A stretch of DNA of 13,081 bases from Candidatus Omnitrophota bacterium (lineage in GTDB: Bacteria; Omnitrophota; Koll11; Pluralincolimonadales; Pluralincolimonadaceae), in contig JAKLIT010000027.1 of the NCBI GenBank assembly GCA_022709465.1, positions 1-13,081 on the forward strand, written 5' to 3'. Positions 7,306 to 13,081 of the stretch are shown in pieces. How positions within the stretch are numbered: the stretch's first letter is position 1; every line of letters starts with the position of its first letter. Made by a program: the position numbers and the translations under genes. The notes under the pieces are model-generated. The model was not told where the DNA came from, did not search any database, and was given only the letters and a program-made list of their open reading frames with translations.

Positions 7306-7590
7306 TTATTTTACCTCGACGACGCAGTTGGTGCTTCCGAACTCGTTCGGCACGCAAACGTCGCAGCTTGGGTCATTCTGCCATGAACCGTCGACATAGA
7401 ATTTATATTCGTAACGACCCGGCTTTAGGTTAAGGGCGGCTGTCCAGTCGTCCTTCCAGTCCTTCTTCATCGGGGCCGCGTTGACGTCCCAATTGTTGAA
7501 ATCTCCGGCTACGCTGACACTGTTGGCGTAGGGCGCTATCAGCTTGAACGTTACTTTTTTCGCCCCGGCCTTCTTCACAAGCTTTGCCAT
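7306..7590 (-). CDS. Stand-alone CBM48/isoamylase early-set (glycogen-binding-like) domain protein
   Basis: This is a 94-residue cytosolic protein consisting of little more than one CBM48 (AMPK-beta/isoamylase N-terminal) beta-sandwich. A basic leader (MAKLVKKAGAKK) is followed by the family pattern VSVAGDFNNW (25-34), LKPGRYEYKFYVDG (55-68), W70 and NDP (72-74), then PNEFGS and the final strand CVVEVK. The aromatic residues W34 and W70 are the usual glucan contacts, so binding to glycogen or other alpha-glucan is plausible; no catalytic domain is attached. Three cysteines near the end (C76, C79, C89) are unusual. The start is ATG at 7588-7590, with GAGGAGG upstream; longer readings of the frame run into tRNA-Phe and are artefacts. 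The gene sits between two tRNA genes and presumably shares their promoter. Confidence 0.87.
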   Translation of the reverse strand: MAKLVKKAGAKKVTFKLIAPYANSVSVAGDFNNWDVNAAPMKKDWKDDWTAALNLKPGRYEYKFYVDGSWQNDPSCDVCVPNEFGSTNCVVEVK

Positions 7591-7622
7591 GACCGCTCCC
7601 TCCTCTTTATTTGTATTTGAAA

Positions 7623-7698
7623 TGGTGCCGAGGATCGGAATCGAACCGATCACGCCGGGATTTTCAGTCCCGCGCTCTACCAACTGAGCTACCTCGGC
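7623..7698 (-). tRNA. tRNA-Phe (anticodon GAA)
   Basis: This is a 76-nt tRNA with an encoded CCA at 7625-7623. The acceptor arms GCCGAGG and CCTCGGC pair, the D-arm is GCTC..GAGC, the anticodon stem CGGGA/TCCCG encloses loop CTGAAAA with anticodon GAA, and the T-arm ATCGG/CCGAT encloses TTCGATT. It is the first gene after a near-consensus promoter and is followed 32 nt later by the CBM48 gene, so it is the head of a mixed tRNA/mRNA transcript. Confidence 0.97.
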
Positions 7699-7729
7699 AT
7701 AAGTTTACGGATTTTTGAAAGGTTCGGTT

Positions 7730-7758
7730 ATTATATAATTTTAGAGCCGGCAAGTCAA
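7730..7758 (-). promoter_or_regulatory. Sigma-70-type promoter for the tRNA-Phe / CBM48 / tRNA-Thr / MFS transcript
   Basis: On the minus strand the -35 box TTGACT occupies 7758-7753 (one mismatch to TTGACA) and the -10 box TATAAT occupies 7735-7730, with a 17-bp spacer. The predicted start is near 7723, about 25 nt before the mature 5' end of tRNA-Phe (7698). The -35 begins 3 nt after the stop codon of the AsmA-like gene (7761-7763). This is the longest intergenic stretch in the window and its AT-rich composition stands out from the GC-rich surroundings. Confidence 0.77.
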
Positions 7759-7760
7759 CC

Positions 7761-8906
7761 CTATTTTCCCAGTATACCCTGCAGCTTCTCGCCTATCTTC
7801 TTAGCGGCCTCTCCGGCTTCGCCCCCTATAAGGTCGTTTATCGCCTCTCCGGCCTTTGCCGGGGCCTTCAGCGGGATCTTCCACGACCTCAATACGCCGT
7901 CCGTTAAGGCCTTAAGCATCGAATTTTTCAGCGCGCGCGTCATTTCGGCGCCCCATTTGAAGTCCGGCTTGCTGATGTCCCCGTTTATCTCGAAGCTGAA
8001 CTTGACCGCGTTGTTCTCATCCTTCAGGAACTCTATGACATCGCTCGTCTTTATCTCGAAAAGCACGGTCTGCGTCGGGTCACCGACGGGCTCGAGCTCC
8101 ACGTTCTCTATCTTTACCTCGCTCTTGACGTTCAGGAGGCCCTTTTCGCAAAGCGCCGCGGTATCCAGGTAGAGGTCGCCCCTTTTTACGTTGACCGAAA
8201 GGTTGCTGCCGTAATAAGGCGAGAATTTCTGCATCGGGACCTTGCTTAATTTCACGGTGCCGTCGAAACTGAGCGGTTTTTGCAGGAACGCACCCTTGCC
8301 GTCCACCGAGAACGTCCCCTGCCCCTCGATGGCACCCTTGACGTTAATATTGGTTATTACCGCCCTGTCGGAAAGCGATATAGAGTTGACGATTTTACCG
8401 TTTATATCGGATATCTGCGTTATCGTGGCCGGCTTCGAGATCTTCTGGTCAATGAACTTGAAGTTGCCGTTCCTGATCTCGAGTTTCTTGAACAGCAGTT
8501 CTCCCGTGCCCCTGCCCGGCACTTTCTTCGCGTCCCGCTTGATCTCGGGGATCCTGAACTTGCCCGATTCGTCGAGATAGAGTATGACCTCCGGGTCCGT
8601 AAGGGATACCACCCTCAATATCTGCCTGTTGAATAATATCGGAAGGAAATAGAAATCCGCGCTTATCTGCTTCGCCTTGAGCAGGTAGTCGTCCTTCTTC
8701 TCGGGGTTCATTATCGCCACGTCGGAAAGGACGATCTTCCTTTTCAGCATGCTGAGCTCGCAGTCCCCGACGGAGACCTCTATGCCGAGAGAGTCCTTGA
8801 CCGCCTTGGTCAGCAGGTCCTTGAGGCGCGGCGCGATCAAAAGCTGCGCGAGGAAAGCCAGTATTACCAGTATGCCTATTACTATGAAAAATCTTTTCCA
8901 GAACAT
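7761..8906 (-). CDS. AsmA/DUF748-like membrane-anchored protein
   Basis: This 381-residue protein has one N-terminal transmembrane anchor (about residues 4-25, VIGILVILAFLAQLLIA) followed by a periplasmic beta-rich body. The pattern after the anchor is typical of AsmA-like proteins: VSVGDCELSMLKRKIVLSDV, then ISADFYFLPILFNRQILRVVSLTDPEV. The C-terminal segment around VKFSFEINGDISKPDFKWG (about 305-320) resembles the end repeats of DUF748 proteins. By family knowledge such proteins shape the envelope and may form grooves for lipid movement between membranes; the role of this one is unknown. The last 40 residues are Gly/Ala-rich and probably amphipathic helix. AAGGGAG lies just upstream of ATG 8904-8906, immediately after the stop of the Trx-fold fusion gene (9-nt gap), so the two are co-expressed. 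Confidence 0.75.
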   Translation of the reverse strand: MFWKRFFIVIGILVILAFLAQLLIAPRLKDLLTKAVKDSLGIEVSVGDCELSMLKRKIVLSDVAIMNPEKKDDYLLKAKQISADFYFLPILFNRQILRVVSLTDPEVILYLDESGKFRIPEIKRDAKKVPGRGTGELLFKKLEIRNGNFKFIDQKISKPATITQISDINGKIVNSISLSDRAVITNINVKGAIEGQGTFSVDGKGAFLQKPLSFDGTVKLSKVPMQKFSPYYGSNLSVNVKRGDLYLDTAALCEKGLLNVKSEVKIENVELEPVGDPTQTVLFEIKTSDVIEFLKDENNAVKFSFEINGDISKPDFKWGAEMTRALKNSMLKALTDGVLRSWKIPLKAPAKAGEAINDLIGGEAGEAAKKIGEKLQGILGK

Positions 8907-8915
8907 ACAGCTCCC

Positions 8916-10514
8916 TTATTTAGAGAAAGCCAGGTATCCGAGCGCGAAAAGGTTCAGCGGGGTTATGAACATAAGTATCGTAAGCGCTATTGACAGCCCC
9001 GTGGACTTGCCCCTTGCCAGGGATATCCTGTACCAGATAAAAACCGTAAGGAACACGAAGTAAATGGCTGTGATCATCATGATAAGCATCAGGACCAGCC
9101 CTATGAGGGGCGTTACCGTCCCGAAGAGCGGCAGCGCGGTCAATATGATGAACGCGAGTATCGGGAACAGGAATGTCCTGTATTTCATCTTCGCAATGTT
9201 CAGCAGCAGGAATACGTTTATTAACGGAAACCACGCCATCCAGGCATTATCCGCCTTGGTCTTCTGGGCTATGAACTGCAGGCACAGGGAGAAATAGACG
9301 TAAAAGACGAGCATGGCCGGCGCGAATATTATTATAGGCAGCAGTGAGACGATCGTCCTCGCCCTGCCCGCCATCATGTCGGGGGTTGACGTTGTTGCGC
9401 CGGTATCAACGGTATCGCCGGACGGCGACACTTCGGCGAACATGTCTTTTATCGCGCTGAGCGTCTCTCCGGACTTAACGGGTTTCCTGAATTCCAGCAC
9501 GGTCTCGGCGCCGCCGGGGCCGGAGAGGACCACTTTGTCCTTGTTCGCCGACTTGACCGTAAAGCCGCCGAAGGACTCGCCCTCGGTCACGTAATACGTC
9601 TCTCCCTTATAATTTATCTGGACCATAAGCTCGTCGCCCTTGACCTCGACGAACCCGTTATACACAAAATCCTGTTTTACCGTTTTCGGCGGGACCGGCT
9701 TGCCGTCCTTGTCCAGTTTAGGCCCGTCATTAAGGACTATGAAGCCGCCGCCCCTGCCCTCGCCCGCCTTGTCCTCGACCTGGGGCATCGTCAGCAACAC
9801 CTTGTTCATCTCGCTCTGCAGCCGGTCGGGCGGCAGGTAGCCGGGTATCCTGGCAAGGACCTTGCCGCTTCCGTCGAGGAACAGTATCGTCGGGTATCCC
9901 GAGACCTGGTATTTCGACGCGAGCGCGGGTTCCTTCTCTGCGTTGATCTTGACGCAGACGAATTTCTCGGCCAACGAGGAGACCTTCGCGTTCGAATACG
10001 TCTCGCTGTCGAGCTTCTTGCACCAGCCGCACCAGTCGGTATAGAAATCCACCATGACCGGTTTGTTGCCGTCCTTCGCCTTGCTGAGCGCATCCTGCAG
10101 ATCCGAGCGCCAGTTGATGGCAAAAGCGGCCGACTGTAACGACAGCAACAACGCTATGGACAAGGCCGTGACTTTCCTGCGCAAGGACTTCTTCTCCGAA
10201 TGCATCTTCTTGTCGGCTAGCATCTTCTCTTTGGCCCTCTTTGAACGTTTACGTTTCTGCCTGCGTATCTTTTCTATCTTCTGCCGTATCTCCGACTGGC
10301 GGCCGAGAACCTTCTCCTCGACCTTCAGCGCGAGAATGTGCCGCGCGATCATTCGGTTCGCGGCCTGCGAACGCTCCCTCGAGCATTTCACCTCTATGCC
10401 CGTCGGGATATGCCTCAGGTGCACGCAGGTCGAGACCTTGTTCACGTTCTGCCCGCCGTGGCCGCCGGACCTCACGAAGGTCTCTATTATATCACTTTCT
10501 TCGAGCTTATACAT
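8916..10514 (-). CDS. Fused frame: GGQ release-factor-like domain + exported membrane thioredoxin-fold protein
   Basis: One uninterrupted 532-codon frame holds two unrelated modules. Residues 1-115 form a class I release-factor-like (RF-1) domain without a codon-recognition region: G20-G21-Q22 in [15 protein letters not shown], the strand [17 protein letters not shown] and a strongly basic helix (77-115). It resembles stand-alone ribosome-rescue or release-factor-like proteins, which normally stop at about this point. The basic tail then runs straight into a signal-peptide-like segment (112-132) ending AFA|IN. Next comes a thioredoxin fold (134-240) with DWCGWCKK (C162, C165) and cis-Pro loop [10 protein letters not shown], a beta-rich linker (about 250-380), and five transmembrane helices (388-529). 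ATG 10512-10514 is chosen because the RF domain begins there; it overlaps the kinase gene by 8 nt. This may be a genuine fusion separated by signal peptidase, or two overlapping genes with an internal start; the sequence alone does not decide. Confidence 0.75.
   Translation of the reverse strand: MYKLEESDIIETFVRSGGHGGQNVNKVSTCVHLRHIPTGIEVKCSRERSQAANRMIARHILALKVEEKVLGRQSEIRQKIEKIRRQKRKRSKRAKEKMLADKKMHSEKKSLRRKVTALSIALLLSLQSAAFAINWRSDLQDALSKAKDGNKPVMVDFYTDWCGWCKKLDSETYSNAKVSSLAEKFVCVKINAEKEPALASKYQVSGYPTILFLDGSGKVLARIPGYLPPDRLQSEMNKVLLTMPQVEDKAGEGRGGGFIVLNDGPKLDKDGKPVPPKTVKQDFVYNGFVEVKGDELMVQINYKGETYYVTEGESFGGFTVKSANKDKVVLSGPGGAETVLEFRKPVKSGETLSAIKDMFAEVSPSGDTVDTGATTSTPDMMAGRARTIVSLLPIIIFAPAMLVFYVYFSLCLQFIAQKTKADNAWMAWFPLINVFLLLNIAKMKYRTFLFPILAFIILTALPLFGTVTPLIGLVLMLIMMITAIYFVFLTVFIWYRISLARGKSTGLSIALTILMFITPLNLFALGYLAFSK
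10182..10197 (-). promoter_or_regulatory. Possible internal translation start for the exported thioredoxin-fold part
   Basis: Inside the fused frame, GGAG at 10197-10194 lies 9 nt before an in-frame TTG at 10184-10182. Starting there gives a textbook signal peptide ([21 protein letters not shown]) in front of the thioredoxin fold. Two in-frame ATGs upstream (10205 and 10223) are alternatives: the one at 10223 has AGAGGG 11 nt upstream, the one at 10205 has no clear site. If used, the product would be about 422-435 residues, without the release-factor-like domain. Confidence 0.35.
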
Positions 10515-11373
10515 ACGTCCGCCTGAGTATCTCCAGGAAATCCTTCTTCTTGAACGAGCCGGGAACGAGCCCCGCGGCGTTCGCCGTTCCCGCGGCAACT
10601 GCCGCCCTGACCGACTCCCTGAAACCCTTGCCTTTCAACATGTACGCGATGAAGCCCGCGAGGAACGCGTCGCCGCATCCGACATCATTGACCGCCCTGA
10701 CTTTTGGCGGGCGCGAGATAACCGTATTCCTGCCGTCCGTAGCCGCGGCGCCTGCCGCGCCCATCGTCAGCAGGACCGTCCCGGCGCCTTTCGCCCGCAA
10801 ACATTCCGGCGTGCCTTCCCTGCAAATATATCGCGCTTCCTTTATATTCGGTTTCACGATATCCGGCTTCGCCTTAAGGCCTTCTTTAAGCGCGGCGTCC
10901 CTCGTATCGAGAACGGTCGTTACGCCGTTCCTTTTCGCTATCCTTATGAGTTCCGCGTACGCGGAGTCCTTAAGCCCGTTCGCGTTGGCGCCGGAAAACA
11001 CTACATAACGCCGCCCGCGCAGTAGTTTCGCGAAGGCCTTTTTGAATTCCCTGAATTCCTCCGCCGAGACGGCCGGGCCCTTCTCGATACGGCGCGTTGT
11101 CTTGCCGCCCCCGCCTATCACGGTAAGGTTCTGCCTCGACTCCCCGCGTATCCCGGCCAGGCGCTCGCTTATGCGTTCCTTCTTCAGCGCCGACCTTATG
11201 AAATCCCCCGTCCTGCCGCCGGCGAATCCCGTCACTACGCTGTCCACCCCGAGCGTTTTCAGCGCACGCGAGACATTTATGCCCTTACCGCCTGCGCTGA
11301 GCTTCACGCGCTGGCCGTCTACGGTCTTGTCTACCGCGGGATTCAGCGTCACGGTCAGCACGGGCGCGGGCAT
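10507..11373 (-). CDS. PfkB-family sugar kinase, 1-phosphofructokinase/LacC type
   Basis: This is a 288-residue cytosolic kinase of the ribokinase fold. The N-terminal TLNPAVDKT (9-17) and [16 protein letters not shown] (27-42) are characteristic of the 1-phosphofructokinase/tagatose-6-phosphate kinase branch that acts on phosphorylated hexoses. The C-terminal signature [13 protein letters not shown] contains the anion hole G232-C-G and the catalytic base D235; Cys replaces the usual Ala. The ATP-side segment [15 protein letters not shown] is intact. Family members make fructose 1,6-bisphosphate or tagatose 1,6-bisphosphate; which one cannot be decided, and no PTS or lac/gat genes are nearby. 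The ATG is 1 nt after the chagasin-like gene stop and has no strong ribosome site, suggesting coupling. The stop overlaps the next gene by 8 nt. Confidence 0.87.
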   Translation of the reverse strand: MPAPVLTVTLNPAVDKTVDGQRVKLSAGGKGINVSRALKTLGVDSVVTGFAGGRTGDFIRSALKKERISERLAGIRGESRQNLTVIGGGGKTTRRIEKGPAVSAEEFREFKKAFAKLLRGRRYVVFSGANANGLKDSAYAELIRIAKRNGVTTVLDTRDAALKEGLKAKPDIVKPNIKEARYICREGTPECLRAKGAGTVLLTMGAAGAAATDGRNTVISRPPKVRAVNDVGCGDAFLAGFIAYMLKGKGFRESVRAAVAAGTANAAGLVPGSFKKKDFLEILRRTYV

Positions 11374-11374
11374 G

Positions 11375-11794
11375 TTATTTCGTCGCGATGACGTCCACGG
11401 AAAAGGTCTTTATCGGGGCGACGTCCTTTTCCCACGACCTGCGGTAGGCGAGGACCAGCTGCGTCCTGCCGGCCGCGATCACCTTGAACCGCATCGAGAC
11501 CTTTCCGGGCGCGCCGATGACGTTCGAATTCGTTGAGAACTTGTGGTCTCCGATCTTCTGCAGGATCGAGCGGTCCATCGACGATACTTCCCACATATAT
11601 CCGGTAGTCGGGTTGCCTGGCAGGTCTACGAGTATACTGCTTCCTACCCTCATCTCGATGGTCTTGCCGGAGTCCTTCTCGATTATCTTCTTGGCTTCCC
11701 TCGAGCCGGCTTGCATACAGCCCGTCATTATCGTCACGGATATGACAGCCGCGGTCGCCGCGAAAAAGTATTTGCGCACTTTATCTCCGTTCAA
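11375..11794 (-). CDS. Chagasin-like (I42 family) protease-inhibitor lipoprotein
   Basis: This 139-residue protein has a lipoprotein signal (hydrophobic residues 9-24, then TGC with lipidated C26), so it is likely anchored on a membrane facing the periplasm or outside. The mature part carries the three inhibitory loops of chagasin: NPTTGYMW (61-68, fully canonical), a glycine loop GAPG in place of GxGG, and RRSWEKD in place of the RPW loop. Family members block papain-like cysteine proteases; here loops 4 and 6 are diverged, so the target range may differ. No protease gene is visible in the window. It overlaps the upstream exported protein gene by 4 nt and is followed 1 nt later by the sugar kinase. 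Confidence 0.86.
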   Translation of the reverse strand: MNGDKVRKYFFAATAAVISVTIMTGCMQAGSREAKKIIEKDSGKTIEMRVGSSILVDLPGNPTTGYMWEVSSMDRSILQKIGDHKFSTNSNVIGAPGKVSMRFKVIAAGRTQLVLAYRRSWEKDVAPIKTFSVDVIATK

Positions 11795-12123
11795 TAGGGA
11801 TTCGTAACGCTGAGGGTTATGAGCTCTGCGTTCCCGTCGGCATCCTCGGAATATTTTACCGTGACGTCGGAAGGCGTCTCGAGCTCCGAGAAGTTTATCT
11901 CATCCGCGCCCCGCCTGAGCTTCGCGCTATCCGGCACGCTTATCGCGACATCGTGGAACGTGTTGTCGTCCTGGCTGAGCCAGCTGACGACTATCTTGGA
12001 GCCGGCCCAGTCGATGTCGACCAGCTGCCCGCTCACGGTCTTTATCACGGCGGCGGACGCATTCGATACGATAACCGTCACCGCAAGCAAAGCGGCTGCG
12101 AGCGAAGCGGCCGCTCTACTCAT
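11791..12123 (-). CDS. Small exported beta-rich protein of unknown function
   Basis: I do not recognise this 110-residue protein. It has a clear signal peptide (MSRAAASLAAALLAVTVIVS, cut near ASA|AVIK) and an acidic mature part of about 85 residues rich in predicted beta strands (VSGQLVDIDWAGSKIVVSW, HDVAISVPDSAKLRRG, SDVTVKYSEDADGNAELITLSV). This looks like a small barrel of the kind seen in OB-like or DUF5666-like periplasmic proteins. ATG 12121-12123 is chosen because it starts the signal peptide; the frame extends 18 codons further upstream but only as basic residues overlapping the previous gene. It overlaps the previous gene by 8 nt and the chagasin-like gene by 4 nt. Confidence 0.7.
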   Translation of the reverse strand: MSRAAASLAAALLAVTVIVSNASAAVIKTVSGQLVDIDWAGSKIVVSWLSQDDNTFHDVAISVPDSAKLRRGADEINFSELETPSDVTVKYSEDADGNAELITLSVTNPY

Positions 12124-12544
12124 ACATCTCGACCGTGCCGTACGGGAAGATCTGGGTGCCGTATTCTTCGTATTCATCGATATTATCCTCGCCTCCGAAA
12201 TATTTTTTCCCTATGAGGTCGCCCGAATGGTTGAATTTTTTCGTCTCCTTGACGCGGCCGTCGTCGCCGTATACCTTCTCTTTGACGAGATTTGCGCCGT
12301 CGTATACCCATTCCTTCGCGGCCCAGTTATCTACCGGGTTCAGGGCGAGCTTTCCGTCGGGGCCGTAGAACGCCTCGTATATCTTCCTGCCGCCGCGGTC
12401 CGTCACTTCGACCTTCTGTACGGTCCCGTCGGGGCGAAGCGTCTTTTTAGCGGTAAGCCCTTCCTCGAGCTCTCCGAAGGCGTCGCAGGCAGGAAAACAC
12501 GCGGAAGCTATCACCAAGAGCGCCGCAGCAAAGGCCTTTACCAC
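12116..12544 (-). CDS. Exported repeat protein with YwqK/MORN-variant-like Tyr-Gly-Asp-Gly repeats
   Basis: This is a 142-residue protein with an N-terminal signal (1-22, VKAFAAALLVIASACFPA). Two Cys (C16, C20) raise the possibility of lipidation, but the lipobox is weak. The mature part has imperfect units of about 20 residues built on aromatic-x-x-DG(K/R)-x-x-x-x: RPDGTVQKVEV, YGPDGKLALNP, YDGANLVKEKV, YGDDGRVKETK and NHSGDLIGKKY. These resemble YwqK/MORN-variant or RHS-like strands, which form extended beta structures. No enzymatic motif is seen. The start is GTG (12542-12544), overlapping the YhcH-like gene by 7 nt. The function is unknown; it is probably an envelope or secreted protein. 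Confidence 0.7.
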   Translation of the reverse strand: MVKAFAAALLVIASACFPACDAFGELEEGLTAKKTLRPDGTVQKVEVTDRGGRKIYEAFYGPDGKLALNPVDNWAAKEWVYDGANLVKEKVYGDDGRVKETKKFNHSGDLIGKKYFGGEDNIDEYEEYGTQIFPYGTVEMYE

Positions 12545-12990
12545 TTGACCGCTACCTTTACTACGACCTTATGCAGGTCCTTCGCTATGGTTATGGGGGC
12601 GTGGGCGTCTTCCGGGAAGAAAATGATGAACGTCCCCGGGGCATGCGGTATCCATACCTTCGGGACGTCGGAGTACAGTTGGAAATCTTTTTTCCCGTCG
12701 TATCCGCCGTCTTTCACGGCGCATTCCTGGACGGGATTCCACCCGATCTCGTCAAAACCCGAGATCGCATAATGTATGTCTATATATTTGTTATGAACCT
12801 CGAGCTTCGAGGCCTTGCGGCCCTTCCCCTGGCCCTCGAATACCGTGGCGTATATGCGCTTTCCGTCTATCTCGTATTTCGCGTCGGGAAGGTCGGCGAT
12901 ATCATGCCTGGACAGGAACTCGAACGCGTTCTTGAAACCTGCGTGCAGGTTGTAATACCTTTCCGCGTTGACCAGTTTGTCGAGTATCAT
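12538..12990 (-). CDS. YhcH/YjgK/YiaL family protein (DUF386)
   Basis: This is a 150-residue cytosolic cupin-like protein of the family that includes E. coli YhcH, YiaL and the beta subunit of evolved beta-galactosidase (EbgC). The family length is about 150. The signature LEVHNKYIDIHYAISGFDEIGW (63-84) gives probable metal ligands E64, H66 and H73, and the second motif FFPEDAHAP (124-132) gives H130, followed by the conserved C-terminal strand KVVVKVAVKW. Family members occur in sugar and sialic-acid gene clusters and are thought to act on or bind sugars; the reaction is not settled. The sugar kinase about 1.2 kb downstream in the same run fits, but loosely. GAGG lies upstream of ATG 12988-12990. 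Confidence 0.87.
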   Translation of the reverse strand: MILDKLVNAERYYNLHAGFKNAFEFLSRHDIADLPDAKYEIDGKRIYATVFEGQGKGRKASKLEVHNKYIDIHYAISGFDEIGWNPVQECAVKDGGYDGKKDFQLYSDVPKVWIPHAPGTFIIFFPEDAHAPITIAKDLHKVVVKVAVKW

Positions 12991-12997
12991 AGGTGCC

Positions 12998-13081
12998 TCA
13001 CTTTTTTATCAGCTGAATCTCGTCGATAAGGCCCTGGCCGTCAAAAAAGATATAGATCTTCTCGCCCTCGAAATAATTCGA
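12998..13081 (-). CDS. C-terminal end of an unidentified gene
   Basis: An open frame enters from the right edge and ends at TGA (12998-13000), 7 nt before the YhcH-like start. The 27 visible residues end in IYIFFDGQGLIDEIQLIKK. The strand pattern with FDGQGLI is reminiscent of the last strand of BamE/SmpA-like or other small lipoprotein domains, but the fragment is too short to assign. Frame continuity, the same strand and the spacing typical of this operon are the reasons to accept it. Confidence 0.5.
   Translation of the reverse strand, partial: SNYFEGEKIYIFFDGQGLIDEIQLIKK

Noticed and set aside
7172..7357. Short minus-strand frame across tRNA-Thr (contains AGVAQLVEQRFRKSRVGGSIPLAS)
   Set aside because: This is the well-known false protein produced by translating a tRNA gene.
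7591..7683. 31-codon N-terminal extension of the CBM48 gene
   Set aside because: The extension is translated tRNA-Phe sequence. A good GAGGAGG site and ATG at 7590 mark the real start.
10486..10494. Extended -10-like TGATATAAT on the minus strand inside the release-factor-like domain
   Set aside because: There is no acceptable -35 at 16-18 bp. The bases encode Asp-Ile-Ile in a lineage fond of AUA codons, so a chance match is likely.
10515..10598. 28-codon N-terminal extension of the release-factor-like frame
   Set aside because: It is Arg-rich, lies wholly inside the kinase gene and precedes the natural start MYKLEESD. The 8-nt overlap from ATG 10514 fits the style of neighbouring junctions.
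10054..11025. Plus-strand open frame of 323 codons opposite the kinase and fusion genes
   Set aside because: It spans two clearly real minus-strand genes, shows no recognisable domain and has no convincing ribosome site. It is a GC-driven shadow.
1..13081. CRISPR arrays, insertion sequences, phage genes or attachment sites
   Set aside because: I saw no regularly spaced repeats, transposase or integrase motifs, or terminal inverted repeats. The two tRNA genes show no duplicated 3' ends that would indicate an integrated element.

Overview
All 20 genes I can support (18 protein-coding, two of them cut by the window ends, and 2 tRNAs) lie on the minus strand, so transcription runs from high to low coordinates. 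Packing is very tight. Most junctions overlap by 4-14 nt or abut, the longest non-genic stretch is about 62 nt (7699-7760), and I see no convincing rho-independent terminator. The base composition is moderately GC-rich, and the genes use AUA (Ile) and AGG (Arg) freely. The compact layout, the small stand-alone glycogen-binding-like (CBM48) protein and the envelope exosortase pair suggest an uncultured Gram-negative bacterium, possibly of the Omnitrophota. That taxon is an inference from gene style, not something the sequence proves.

First block in transcription order (13081 down to 7761): the tail of an unidentified gene, a YhcH/YjgK/YiaL-family protein, two small exported proteins, a chagasin-like lipoprotein protease inhibitor, a PfkB-family (1-phosphofructokinase-type) sugar kinase, an unusual open frame joining a GGQ-containing release-factor-like domain to an exported membrane-bound thioredoxin-fold protein, and an AsmA/DUF748-like protein. 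These are probably one operon.

Second block (7760 down to 4063): a near-consensus sigma-70 promoter (TTGACT, 17-bp spacer, TATAAT) fires into tRNA-Phe(GAA). This is followed by a 94-residue CBM48 protein, tRNA-Thr(CGT), an MFS transporter starting at TTG, thioredoxin reductase (trxB), a DUF4019 exported protein, a small exosortase (probably XrtK type) and its likely single dedicated target, a 981-residue polytopic VIT-domain protein with a C-terminal sorting-signal-like tail.

Third block (1151 down to 1): a consensus promoter (TTGACA, 17-bp spacer, TATAAT) is embedded across the stop codon of the exosortase target. It drives thioredoxin (trxA), purN and the start of a phosphohexomutase gene, which begins directly after the purN stop and runs off the window.

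The most unusual items are the exosortase/VIT target pair with a diverged sorting motif, the release-factor/thioredoxin fused frame with a signal peptide in its middle, and the protein gene sandwiched between two tRNA genes under one promoter. Thiol-redox functions recur (TrxA, TrxB and the exported Trx-fold protein), suggesting some emphasis on envelope thiol chemistry.
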